Positions 48,042-57,017 of a DNA stretch of 64,000 nt are shown piece after piece. The position numbers and the translations under genes are program-made. Position 1 is the stretch's first letter. Each line of letters opens with the position of its first letter. The notes beneath the pieces were generated by a model that worked only from the letters and a program-made list of their open reading frames with translations, had not been told where the DNA came from and ran no database searches. The stretch is from an uncultured Ruminococcus sp. (GTDB lineage: Bacteria > Bacillota > Clostridia > Oscillospirales > Ruminococcaceae): NCBI GenBank assembly GCA_947627625.1, contig CANQWR010000012.1, forward strand, positions 1 to 64,000. The letters run 5' to 3'.

Positions 48042-50144
48042 ATGAGCAAGAAAGATAAAAGCAAGAGTAAGAACAGAGATATTTATATAAACAGGGAACT
48101 GAGCTGGCTTAAATTCAATTCGAGAGTCCTTGAAGAGGCACAGCGGACGGAAATTCCCCTTTTGGAGAGACTGAATTTTTCGGCAATATATGAAAATAAT
48201 CTGTCCGAATTTTTTCAGGTACGCATCGGAAAGCTGACGGATTTGGGCTTGGACAAACCGAAAAAAAAAGACCGCACGGGAATGTCCGCAGCGGAGCAAA
48301 TTACAGCTGTCTGCAATGCCGTGAGAAATACACAGCCGATTGTTGAGAGAGCATATTTCTCAACAGTTCAGGAACTTAAAGACCACGGCTATGAGTGCGT
48401 AAAGCCGTCAGAGGCGACAGCGGAGGAACTCAAATTTCTTGAACTTTATTTCAGGAGGGAAGTAAAACCTCTTCTGAGCGGTCTTATAGTCAGTGAGGGA
48501 CACGGTTTCCCGTTTCTGAAAAACAAAAGTCTGTACATATGCGTATGGCTTCACAGCAAAAAGGGAACAGCTCTCGGAGTAGTGCCGACAGAGCATATCC
48601 AGAGAATCATACCGCTGTCAGAGGACGCAAGGCGTTTTGTCCTCCTTGAAGAACTTGTCCTGCACTTCTGCCACCTGCTTTTCAAGGGTTTCAGGGTTCT
48701 TGACAGGACTGTCATAAGAGTTACAAGAAGTGCGGATATACTGCCGTCCGAAAAGGGTTCGGATTTCAGGGAGAGAATGGAAAAACTTGTTGAGACCAGA
48801 AAAAAGCTCGCCCCCGTGAGACTTGAAACTCTCGGAGTTTTCAGCAGAGACGCTCTTGAATACCTCTGCAAAAAACTGAAACTCAAATCAGAATCGGTCT
48901 TTGTATCGCAAATCCCCTTAGACCTCTCTTTTATATACACCCTCCCCGAACCCGACACGTCAGAGGGTTTGAGATATGAAAAGAGAGTACCGCAGAAGGC
49001 ATCAATGTTGTCGGACAGCAGGAGCGTATTTTCACAGGTCAGGACAAAGGACGTTCTTTTGAGCTATCCTTTTGAGTCTATGACTTCCTCTTTTATAAGA
49101 CTTCTGTCGGAGTGTGCGGAAGATCCGAAAGTTGTATCAATCAAGATAACATTATACAGACTTGCAAGGAGCAGTAAAGTCATTGACGCACTGTGCACGG
49201 CATCCGAAAACGGCAAGGACGTTCTTGTCATGATTGAACTTAGAGCGAGATTTGACGAGGAAAACAATATAGAGTGGTCGAGACAGCTACAGAAAGCGGG
49301 AGTAAAAGTCATATACGGACCTCCGGGATTTAAGGCACATTCAAAACTTCTGCTTATCACGAGAAAGACCACAGACGGCTTTGAGTACCTTACACAGGTC
49401 GGAACGGGCAATTACAACGAAAAGACCTCCTGTATATACACAGACCTTGCACTTTTAACGTCCGACAGAGTTATAGCCCGTGATGCGGAGAGTGTCTTTA
49501 ACGCCCTTATAAACAGGTCTTTTGTACAAAGTCCGCAGAAACTCCTTGTTGCCCCGCTTGCACTCCGTCCGAAAATTCTTGAACTTATACAGGAGCAGAT
49601 TGAGGTCTCCCAAAACGGCGGTAACGGCTATATAGGTGCAAAAGTGAACGCCCTTTGCGATGGAGTTATAATGGATAAACTTGTGGAAGCTTCACAGGCG
49701 GGAGTTAAAATAGAACTGGTGATAAGGGGCATATGCTGTCTTATACCGGGCGTGGAGGGTTTCACGGAAAATATTACAGTCCGCAGTATAGTCGGCAGAT
49801 TTCTTGAACACAGCAGGATTTTTATATTCGGCTGTGAGGAGTCTCCGAAAGAGCAGAAAATATACATAGGTTCGGCGGACTATATGTCCAGAAACACCGT
49901 CAGAAGAGTGGAAGTAGCCTGTCCCGTGGAGGACGAGAGGGTGAAAAAGAGAATAAGGGATATTTTCTCCGCACTCTTAAAAGATAACGTAAAAGCGAGA
50001 ATAATGACGAGTTCGGGGGACTATATCCCTGCCCCCAAATCCCCCGATACCCCCGATTTTGATGCACAGGAATTTTTATATTCGGAATCATACAGGATTG
50101 CAAGTGAAAAGGCACTTAGGCAAAAACGCAATACAAAGAAATAA
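48042..50144 (+). CDS. ppk: Polyphosphate kinase 1
   Basis: 700 residues: N-terminal DIYINRELSWLKFNSRVLEEA, then PFESMTSSFIRLLSECAEDP, ITLYRLARSSKVIDAL, the autophosphorylation-site segment GFKAHSKLLLIT, and RNTVRRVEVACPV near the end. It makes polyphosphate from ATP reversibly. ATG at 48042 matches family N-termini; the ribosome site is weak (GTGAGAG). A lysine-rich tail ends the protein. Confidence 0.93.
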   Translation: MSKKDKSKSKNRDIYINRELSWLKFNSRVLEEAQRTEIPLLERLNFSAIYENNLSEFFQVRIGKLTDLGLDKPKKKDRTGMSAAEQITAVCNAVRNTQPIVERAYFSTVQELKDHGYECVKPSEATAEELKFLELYFRREVKPLLSGLIVSEGHGFPFLKNKSLYICVWLHSKKGTALGVVPTEHIQRIIPLSEDARRFVLLEELVLHFCHLLFKGFRVLDRTVIRVTRSADILPSEKGSDFRERMEKLVETRKKLAPVRLETLGVFSRDALEYLCKKLKLKSESVFVSQIPLDLSFIYTLPEPDTSEGLRYEKRVPQKASMLSDSRSVFSQVRTKDVLLSYPFESMTSSFIRLLSECAEDPKVVSIKITLYRLARSSKVIDALCTASENGKDVLVMIELRARFDEENNIEWSRQLQKAGVKVIYGPPGFKAHSKLLLITRKTTDGFEYLTQVGTGNYNEKTSCIYTDLALLTSDRVIARDAESVFNALINRSFVQSPQKLLVAPLALRPKILELIQEQIEVSQNGGNGYIGAKVNALCDGVIMDKLVEASQAGVKIELVIRGICCLIPGVEGFTENITVRSIVGRFLEHSRIFIFGCEESPKEQKIYIGSADYMSRNTVRRVEVACPVEDERVKKRIRDIFSALLKDNVKARIMTSSGDYIPAPKSPDTPDFDAQEFLYSESYRIASEKALRQKRNTKK

Positions 50145-50159
50145 TTTTTAGATTACTGT

Positions 50160-50315
50160 GTTGCTTTGTGGAGGGGTCTACCTCCTGTTGTTAATTTTTT
50201 CCTTTGTGGGAATAATCATGGGGGGTTCGGGGGGATTCTTCCCCCCGACGGGGGTTTGGGGGCAGAGTCCCCAATGGGGGTTCAGGGGGCAAAGCCCCCT
50301 GCCCCTTATCGTTCA
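50160..50315. repeat. Interspersed repeat cluster 11
   Basis: Single reverse core, nearly ideal: GTGGGAATAATCATGGGGGG (about 50206) to CCCCTTATCGTTC (about 50311). Between the convergent ends of ppk and spo0A, so it could end both transcripts. Confidence 0.88.
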
Positions 50316-50362
50316 TTTTTTTATGTAAGTCCGGTTGCAACACTCCAAGTCTGACTTAATTT

Positions 50363-51118
50363 TTATCTGACTTTGAGTGTAGACTTGTATTTGAGACGCA
50401 ATTTGTCGGTGATGAGGGCGATAAATTCGGAGTTTGTAGGTTTTCCCTTGCTTGTGTCGACAGTATAGCCGAAAAACGAGTTGAGGGTGTCGACATTGCC
50501 TCTGTCCCATGCGATTTCAATTGCATGGCGTATAGCCCTCTCAACACGTGAAGAAGTTGTGTCATAGATACCTGCGACGGTCGGGTAGAGCAGTTTGGTG
50601 ACGCTCTCCAGAAGGGACTTGTCCTCTATTGAGTAGAGAATAGCAGTCCTGAGATAGTGGTAGCCCTTGATATGTGCGGGAACGCCGAGCTGATGTATAA
50701 TTTCGGTGACGACTATCTCCATGTCGTCCGACAGAGATGAGTTTATACTCCCGACGGACTTTATGACGGCGTTATAGAGGTCGTCGGCATCATAAGGTCT
50801 CAGGAGAAAAACGGACGCACCGTTGTCCATGACCTGTTTTTCTATGAACTCGTTGTCAAAGGTGGACGTTACGACAAAAGACGGAGATTTTATTCCCATC
50901 TCGTCGGCTTTTCTCATTATGGTGACAGCGTCGCCGTTCGGAGAATTTACATCTATAACCGCCACATCGGGAGGGTCGTGTCTTATTGATTCGAGAATGA
51001 CAGTTGCATCCTTACGCCTTGTGTATGCGTACATACCTCTCTCACGGAGCTTGTTCGCACTGCTCACGCCTGCCCCCGCTGTGTCGTCTGCTATCAGAAC
51101 CTTTATTTTATTATTCAT
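50363..51118 (-). CDS. spo0A: Sporulation master regulator Spo0A
   Basis: 251 residues. The C-terminal Spo0A domain is well conserved: [50 protein letters not shown] and [17 protein letters not shown]. The receiver domain keeps Asp11/Asp12 and the likely phospho-acceptor Asp56 but departs elsewhere: DVNSPNGD replaces the usual D-x-x-MP-x-x-DG, and Arg107 (LLRPYD) stands where receivers have an invariant Lys. Phosphorylation may be altered. Own promoter and AAAGGAGG. Confidence 0.93.
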   Translation of the reverse strand: MNNKIKVLIADDTAGAGVSSANKLRERGMYAYTRRKDATVILESIRHDPPDVAVIDVNSPNGDAVTIMRKADEMGIKSPSFVVTSTFDNEFIEKQVMDNGASVFLLRPYDADDLYNAVIKSVGSINSSLSDDMEIVVTEIIHQLGVPAHIKGYHYLRTAILYSIEDKSLLESVTKLLYPTVAGIYDTTSSRVERAIRHAIEIAWDRGNVDTLNSFFGYTVDTSKGKPTNSEFIALITDKLRLKYKSTLKVR

Positions 51119-51157
51119 TCAAATTTACCTCCTTTTGGTTCTCTCAGTACATCTTAC

Positions 51158-51186
51158 ATTCTAACAGATATTTTTTGTCTTATCAA
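51158..51186 (-). promoter_or_regulatory. spo0A promoter
   Basis: Minus strand TTGATA (51181-51186), 17-bp spacer, TAGAAT (51158-51163); a vegetative-type promoter about 40 bp before the start. Confidence 0.65.
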
Positions 51187-51439
51187 TGTTTGATTTTAAT
51201 GCAAAAACGGTAAATTGAGCGAATTTTTCACAAATTTAATGCAGACAGATTTTGCGGGCGTATTTGATAAGAAATCATTTGAAATTATTTTAATTTAATA
51301 TAATTTAATATAATTTAATACAATTCAATGTAATATGTTTTAATTTGTCAAAAAACGTGGTTCGGGGACTTGTTTTTCGCTTTAATTTGTATAATGTTGA
51401 ATTTATGGATTTTGCTGTATATTTGAGGTAAAAACGGCA

Positions 51440-51471
51440 TAAAAAAGAGAGGGTGCGACCCTCTTTTTTAT
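51440..51471. terminator. Bidirectional terminator-like hairpin
   Basis: AGAGGGT-GCG-ACCCTCT (51448-51464) flanked by A6 and T6. A partial second copy with T6 is at about 51591-51612 inside the repeat cluster. Confidence 0.6.
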
Positions 51472-51474
51472 TTG

Positions 51475-52095
51475 GACTGTTGGGGAGGACGTCCCCCAAA
51501 ATTTTTATTGGAACGATAAGGGGCAGGGGGCTTCGCCCAAAAAATAATTTTATTAAAATTATATTTTTTTGGGGATTTTTTGACTGTTGTGAGGGTGCGA
51601 CCCTCTTTTTTATTATTTGGACTGTTGGGGATTTCATGCAAATTTTTATTGGAACGATAGGGGGCAGGGGGCTTCGCCCAAAAAATAATTTTATTAAAAT
51701 TATATTTTTTTGGGGATTTTTTAGACTTGCGGGCTGTTGTGGACTGTGCAAATTTTATTGGAACGATAAGGGACAGGGGGCTTCGCCCAAAAAATAATTT
51801 TATTAAAATTATATTTTTTTGGGGATTTTTTAGACTTGCGGGCTGTTGTGGACTGTGCAAATTTTATTGGAACGATAAGGGGCAGGGGGCTTCGCCCAAA
51901 AAATAATTTTATTAAAATTATATTTTTTTAGAGATTTTTTAGACTTGCGGGCTGTTGGGGACTGTGCAAATTTTATTGGAACGATAAGGGGCAGGGGGCT
52001 TCGCCCCCTGAACCCCCACAAGGGGCTCCGCCCCTTGACCCCGCTGGGGGGAAGAATCCCCCCAGACCCCCCATAATTATTCCCACAAAGCAAAA
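51475..52095. repeat. Interspersed repeat cluster 12 with 109-bp tandem units
   Basis: GAACGATA starts recur at 51511, 51652, 51761, 51870 and 51979. The last three intervals are exactly 109 bp. Each of the first four has a short core plus the AT-palindrome module; the fifth runs into a full forward core ending CCCCCCATAATTATTCCCAC. Confidence 0.9.
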
Positions 52096-52114
52096 GTCCC
52101 CAAATCCTAAAAAA

Positions 52115-53398
52115 TTATTTCAGTTTCAGATTAAATTTTATCCTGTCGAGAATATTTTCGGTTATCCTGCGGACTTTTGTACCCGACGGAAAAAGCGTGT
52201 CGGCAATTTTCCATATTTTCCCCGAGTGAAAATTTTCCCCGACGGGGGAAAGCTGTGGTTCACGGGACATTTCAGCCCATTTTTTGAAATCATCGGCGGG
52301 CATATATTCTCTGATAAGCTGTCTGTCCGCCTCAAGACTGTGGTTTTTCAGAAACTCAATCGGCAATTCACAGCCGTTTTCGGAATCGGGAAGCGGAATG
52401 TCACCAAAAAAATTTTCAAAAAGTTTTATGAAATCGTCTTTGCCCCTTCTTGAATCGGGATTTTTGCCCAGAGCCTTTATTATGGAATTTTCGACAGAAT
52501 CGGCAGGTTCGTGATGTTTTATCAGGGAGAGTGTCCCGAGAACTGCAAAACCCATCATATAAGGGTCTCCGCAGAAATCGCTGTGAAAGGACTTTGACCG
52601 TGGCACACCGAAACAGTTTGAGCAGTAAAGCCCGAGAGCGTATCTTAGCGGACGGTATTTTTCGGAGTCATAGTCGGCGGGGAGTTTCGCCTGCAAAAAA
52701 CCTCTTAGCCGTCCCGACTTCACCATCAGCGGAACGGGTGGGGCTATAAGCAGTGATTTCGCCCCCCTGAGTATCGGTTTTTCGACATCTTCGGCTACAT
52801 CTCCCCCGATATGCAGAATTTTTTCCGTCGGACACTCCGATTTTTGTATTATCATTTCAAATATGTCGTCGCCGTCGCATTCATGGGGAACGACAAGTTC
52901 ACAGTGAAAATCGGGAATATTATTCAGGACGCACTTTTCAAGGATTTTTTCGGAAATCTTACGGGGGTAAACGGTGTCGGCAGTTATTATTATTTTTTTA
53001 TTTTTGGGGATACTCGTCAGGATTTGAGTTCCGCACAGTCTCGGCGTGCAGAATTTTGTGAACAGATTGCACTCTGTCTGTCTTAAAATTTCGGTCTGAT
53101 GGGGTTTAAGCTTTGCGGTTTTTGAGATTATCCCATAAATATCGTCAAGAGAGGGATATTTTTTCTTTTTTTTGGCGACCTCCTCAGCGTTTTTCCTGAC
53201 CCTTATAAAACTTTGTGAGACCTTTGACATTTTCCCGAAATCGTCCTGCATAAGGGAGAATATTTCGTAATCTTGGGAAAACGGCTGACAGAACACAATA
53301 TCTTTCATTTTCAGGCTTATTGTGCTGTACCCGCCCTGTACGACTTCTTTTTTCAGTTTTTCCATCAGATTTTTTTGTTCTTTTGATAGTCTCTCCAA
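52115..53398 (-). CDS. HAD-like protein of unknown function
   Basis: 427 residues. The middle reads KKIIITADTVYPRKISEKILEK and, later, KILHIGGDVAEDVEKPILRGA, the layout of HAD-type phosphatase-like domains attached to surface-glycan enzymes (SDMYLP...HIGDN...D...A...G). The first Asp motif is degenerate (TADTVYP), so catalysis is doubtful. The C-terminal 200 residues are unrecognised. Next to a polysaccharide flippase gene in the same direction. TTG at 53398 chosen because GGGAGGTG lies 9 bp upstream. Confidence 0.5.
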   Translation of the reverse strand: MERLSKEQKNLMEKLKKEVVQGGYSTISLKMKDIVFCQPFSQDYEIFSLMQDDFGKMSKVSQSFIRVRKNAEEVAKKKKKYPSLDDIYGIISKTAKLKPHQTEILRQTECNLFTKFCTPRLCGTQILTSIPKNKKIIITADTVYPRKISEKILEKCVLNNIPDFHCELVVPHECDGDDIFEMIIQKSECPTEKILHIGGDVAEDVEKPILRGAKSLLIAPPVPLMVKSGRLRGFLQAKLPADYDSEKYRPLRYALGLYCSNCFGVPRSKSFHSDFCGDPYMMGFAVLGTLSLIKHHEPADSVENSIIKALGKNPDSRRGKDDFIKLFENFFGDIPLPDSENGCELPIEFLKNHSLEADRQLIREYMPADDFKKWAEMSREPQLSPVGENFHSGKIWKIADTLFPSGTKVRRITENILDRIKFNLKLK

Positions 53399-53429
53399 AA
53401 AATTTTTCACCTCCCTGATTTATATTTTT

Positions 53430-53905
53430 TATTAAACAATAAGGGACACTGTTCTCAAACCCCGTTGGGTACTGTGCAAATTTTAATTAGAACGATAAGG
53501 GGCAGGGGGCTTTGTCACAAAAAATAATTTTATTAAAATTATATTTTTTTAGAAATTTAGGACTTAATATTTATTAGGACGATAAGGGGCAGGGGGATTT
53601 GCCCCCTGAACCCCCATTGTGGGCTCTGCCCCTTGACCCCGTCGGGGGAGATTTGAAGATGGGGACACCCCATACCCCGCCCCCAGACCACCCCATAATT
53701 ATTCTACTGTTTTAATTTTGGTAGTCCGAGGATTTCACTACCCGCCCCCATAAATTTGAATAGTCGCAAAACTAAAAATATATAATCACGGGTTTCCAAA
53801 GGGGGTTTCCCCCTTTGGCAGGGGGTCTGGGGGACAGCGTCCCCCAGTGGGGGGAGTGGGGGGCAAAGCCCCCCACAAAACAACGCCCCCCAAAATCCTA
53901 AAGGG
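53430..53905. repeat. Interspersed repeat cluster 13
   Basis: Two GAACGATAAGGGGCAGGGGG-type starts (about 53490, 53579), one with the AT-palindrome module, then a degenerate core to 53700, the TTCTACTGTTTTAATTTTGG flank and a further set of G/C hairpins to 53905 ending at the flippase gene. Confidence 0.82.
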
Positions 53906-53916
53906 CGATAGCCCTT

Positions 53917-55362
53917 TTATTTACTTGAAGATTTTCTGCCGAGGATTTTTTGCAAGGTCAGCAGGAGTGCCTTGTAATTATTCAGAAATATCAGGACGGC
54001 GACGGTGCAGACCCACAGGAGAGAGCATGAAGTTATTGTGAGATAGGACATAACAAACAACAGAACGGTGTTCACGACGGATTTCACGCCGTCGAACTTA
54101 AACGGCACATAATATCTTGCGTCTATTATCCTTATCCAGAAGCAGAGGTAGTAGCTCAGAAAAGTGGCTATCGATGCACCGTATATTCCCCACGCAGGTA
54201 TAAGACATATGTTCAGGAAAATGTTCAGCACGCACGCACAGAGACTTGTCGTGAAAGAATTTTTTGTGTGTTTTGTAGCGGTGTAGATACTGCCGAGGAA
54301 CTGGTCGAGGGAGGTGAAAAGTACGGCTATTATCAGGATAGGGGTGTACTTCCAGACCTGTCCGTAGTCGGAGTAGTTTGTGGTGTCTATCAGTACAGCG
54401 GAGACGGGTTTCACAAGGAGTATCAGCCCTGCGGAAGCTATGAAAAGAAAAGCCTCATAAGCGGAGTAAATTTTTTCATAGAAGTCGCTCCTGTCACGTG
54501 AATTATTTTCCGTTATGGCGGACATATTCCACGCCTGAAAGAAAATAGTCGAGACCATTGAAATCAGATTGGGGATTTTGTTTGCCACGCCGTATATACC
54601 GACTGTTCCCTCACCGAGTACAACTCTGTCGCTGTGCATATATTCTATAAAAATTTTGTCCGAGAGACCTGTTATTGTCCACATGACTATTGCCGGAATC
54701 ATAGGCAGAGAGAATTTCATCATAGTCGTTGCGAGTTTCTTGCTGTAGTACCTGATGTTAAAGAACTTGTCAAGCCTTGCCGTTATGAAGAGGAACGCCG
54801 AAGAGCAGAAGTCGGAGAGTATCACCGAAATCATGAAACCCTTTACCCCCAGCCCGAGAGTTTTTATAAAGAATATATTAAATATAAACAGCATGAGAGT
54901 GGCGAGTATACCGTCAAGGGAGTACAGCTTGACCATATTTCTTACACGCACAAACTGTGAACACAGCGAGCGTATAGCAGATGTACAGATATATATGACA
55001 AGCAGGACAGTATAGCCGTTTATGAAATTCAGAAACGGTATGAACCTCAGTATCGGAACGCACACCGCCATGAGAGCAAGTCCCAGAAAAGTGAGAATAC
55101 CTGCGGTTGAGAAAATTTTTCTTTTGTCGTATGATTTTTCGAGACCGAATCTTATAACGGCTTCCGTAAGCGAGAAGCTGAAAACGGGCAGTAACAGCAG
55201 AGCAGTTGTCTCAAGCAGTTCCTTTACGCCCATTCCGTCTTCTGATATATACTTCGTGTAAAGTCTTGTCAGCAGGAACACCAGTATTTTTGAGCCGAAA
55301 TTTCCTATTGCAAATACCGTCGTATTTACCGCAAGTCTTTTGTACTTGTTTATACTTTTCAC
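53917..55362 (-). CDS. Polysaccharide (lipid-linked oligosaccharide) flippase, MOP/Wzx family
   Basis: 481 residues with about 14 hydrophobic helices and the family opening NTTVFAIGNFGSKILVFLLTRLYT. It would flip a lipid-linked glycan or peptidoglycan precursor for export. The C-terminus is short and basic (KILGRKSSSK). The only available start, GTG at 55362, overlaps AAAGGAGG itself, so the true start is unclear; ATA at 55353 is at good spacing but would be non-canonical. Confidence 0.85.
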   Translation of the reverse strand: MKSINKYKRLAVNTTVFAIGNFGSKILVFLLTRLYTKYISEDGMGVKELLETTALLLLPVFSFSLTEAVIRFGLEKSYDKRKIFSTAGILTFLGLALMAVCVPILRFIPFLNFINGYTVLLVIYICTSAIRSLCSQFVRVRNMVKLYSLDGILATLMLFIFNIFFIKTLGLGVKGFMISVILSDFCSSAFLFITARLDKFFNIRYYSKKLATTMMKFSLPMIPAIVMWTITGLSDKIFIEYMHSDRVVLGEGTVGIYGVANKIPNLISMVSTIFFQAWNMSAITENNSRDRSDFYEKIYSAYEAFLFIASAGLILLVKPVSAVLIDTTNYSDYGQVWKYTPILIIAVLFTSLDQFLGSIYTATKHTKNSFTTSLCACVLNIFLNICLIPAWGIYGASIATFLSYYLCFWIRIIDARYYVPFKFDGVKSVVNTVLLFVMSYLTITSCSLLWVCTVAVLIFLNNYKALLLTLQKILGRKSSSK

Positions 55363-55374
55363 CTCCTTTGTTTG

Positions 55375-55735
55375 TTGGACAATTGGGTTGCATGAACCCC
55401 CGTTGGGGGCGTTGTCCCAAAAAATAAATTTGTGGACTATTGGGGACTGTGCAAATTTTAATTAGAACGATAAGGGGCAGGGGGCTTTGCCCCCTGAACC
55501 CCCACTGGGGGCTCCGCCCCCAAACCCCCGCTGAGGGGAGATTTGAAAATGGGGACACCCCATACCCCGCCCCCAGACCCCCCATGATTATTCCCACAGA
55601 GAAAACAAACCCAGACCCCCCATGATTATTCCCACAGGGGAGACAATAAGGAGCAGGAGGGTTTTACTCCCGTGACAGTCCACTATTTTAATTTTGAGGG
55701 TCAGAGCGGGTCACACCCCCACAAAGTCCCAAAGT
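55375..55735. repeat. Interspersed repeat cluster 14
   Basis: Forward core from GAACGATAAGGGGCAGGGGG (about 55466) to CCCCCCATGATTATTCCCACAG (about 55600), with its last piece duplicated (CCCAGACCCCCCATGATTAT again at about 55612), then TGACAGTCCACTATTTTAATTT. Confidence 0.85.
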
Positions 55736-55742
55736 CTCTAAA

Positions 55743-56702
55743 TCACTTAAAAGTGAGCTTGTCTAAAACAGTTCTGAGGGCTTTTGCACTCTTTCGGAGC
55801 TTTTCAATCTCCTCGTCCGTCAGATTCGGGAGGACTGCCCTCTCTATGCCGTGACCGCCTATTACATAGGGGAGACTGAAACAAGCGTCATATTCAATGC
55901 CGTATCTGCCGTCAATGACGGTTGAGACAGTCATAATGCTGTTGGAGTCTCTCAAAATATTGTCACATATCTTGTTTACGGACATAGCGACGGCGTAGAA
56001 AGTCGCCCCCTTGCGTTTTATGACTTCCGCCCCTGCACGGCGTACTTCCGTTATGATTTTCTCTTTGTCGATTTCGGAGCGTTTCTGCTCGTTGCAGTAC
56101 TGCTCCATGGGAACGCCTGCGACATTCGTTATAGACCACGGAATCATAGAAGTGTCGCCGTGTTCACCGAATACATAGGCGTGAATGCTGTTGGGGCTGA
56201 GACCGACGTGGTCGGCGATACTTGACCTCAGACGTGAAGTGTCGAGAGCCGTACCCGAACCTATGACCTGATTGGGCAGAAGGTCCGTACACTGTAGAAT
56301 AGTGTAAGTTATAATATCAACGGGGTTGCTGACAACTACATAGACCGCATCGGGGGCATACCTTGCAATCTGCGGCATAACGTCCTTGACTATATTCACA
56401 TTAGCCTGAGCGAGGTCGAGCCTTGTCTGACCGGTCTTTCTTGCGAGACCGAGAGTGACAACGACTATATCCGAGCCTGTTGCATCGGCGTATGTACCGT
56501 CCCAAATCTCCATATTGTGGCTGAACGAGACACCCTGTCTTATATCCATAGCCTCACCCTTGGCTTTTTCCTTGTTTATGTCGATAAGAACGACATCCGA
56601 ACAAGTACCGTTTACTGCAAAAGTGTAAGCTATAGTAGCACCAACGTTACCTGCTCCCACTATTGTTATCTTTTTTCCTGCTGATTTACTCTTTTCTCCC
56701 AT
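55743..56702 (-). CDS. L-lactate/malate dehydrogenase family protein
   Basis: 319 residues: NAD-binding VGAGNVGATIAY, catalytic GEHGDTSMIPWS, and IGSGTALDTSRLRS. The substrate-specificity loop reads GLARKTGQTRLDL, with Arg88 at the place where lactate dehydrogenases have Gln (NQKPGETRLDL) and malate dehydrogenases have Arg. The rest resembles clostridial enzymes annotated either way. Malate/oxaloacetate specificity is therefore favoured, but an assay is needed. Confidence 0.85.
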   Translation of the reverse strand: MGEKSKSAGKKITIVGAGNVGATIAYTFAVNGTCSDVVLIDINKEKAKGEAMDIRQGVSFSHNMEIWDGTYADATGSDIVVVTLGLARKTGQTRLDLAQANVNIVKDVMPQIARYAPDAVYVVVSNPVDIITYTILQCTDLLPNQVIGSGTALDTSRLRSSIADHVGLSPNSIHAYVFGEHGDTSMIPWSITNVAGVPMEQYCNEQKRSEIDKEKIITEVRRAGAEVIKRKGATFYAVAMSVNKICDNILRDSNSIMTVSTVIDGRYGIEYDACFSLPYVIGGHGIERAVLPNLTDEEIEKLRKSAKALRTVLDKLTFK

Positions 56703-56755
56703 AAAATAATAACCTCCGTATAGGATTTTTTTCAGGAGTAAAAACTCCTCATCTT

Positions 56756-56784
56756 ATTATACCACATATATGCAAAAATAGCAA
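56756..56784 (-). promoter_or_regulatory. Promoter of the LDH/MDH gene
   Basis: Minus strand TTGCTA (56779-56784), 17-bp spacer, TATAAT (56756-56761). The leader carries a hairpin AGGAGT-AAAA-ACTCCT (about 56732-56747) between promoter and ribosome site. Confidence 0.7.
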
Positions 56785-56900
56785 CACTATATTTTATTAA
56801 ATTAAATATTGACGGGGTAGGGGAGAGGACGGGCTTTTTGGAGTACCCCGTGATTTTGATTTTAATATTTAATTTTAATATTTAATAATTATTTATGCTT

Positions 56901-56929
56901 GCAAAAGGGGAAATAGTGTAGTATAATGG
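56901..56929 (+). promoter_or_regulatory. Promoter of the YfhO-like gene
   Basis: TTGCAA (56901-56906), 17-bp spacer, TATAAT (56924-56929). Confidence 0.65.
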
Positions 56930-57017
56930 TTAGAGGATTTGTTATGATTCCAAAAAATAATTATTAAATTTAATAAACGAATTTATTAAATTTATGTACG
57001 GAAAAGGAGGAAAAATT

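Noticed and set aside
56920..56960. TATAATGGTTAGAGG, resembling a tRNA D-arm
   Set aside because: No acceptor, anticodon or T-arm can be folded around it; it is the -10 region of the YfhO-like gene promoter.
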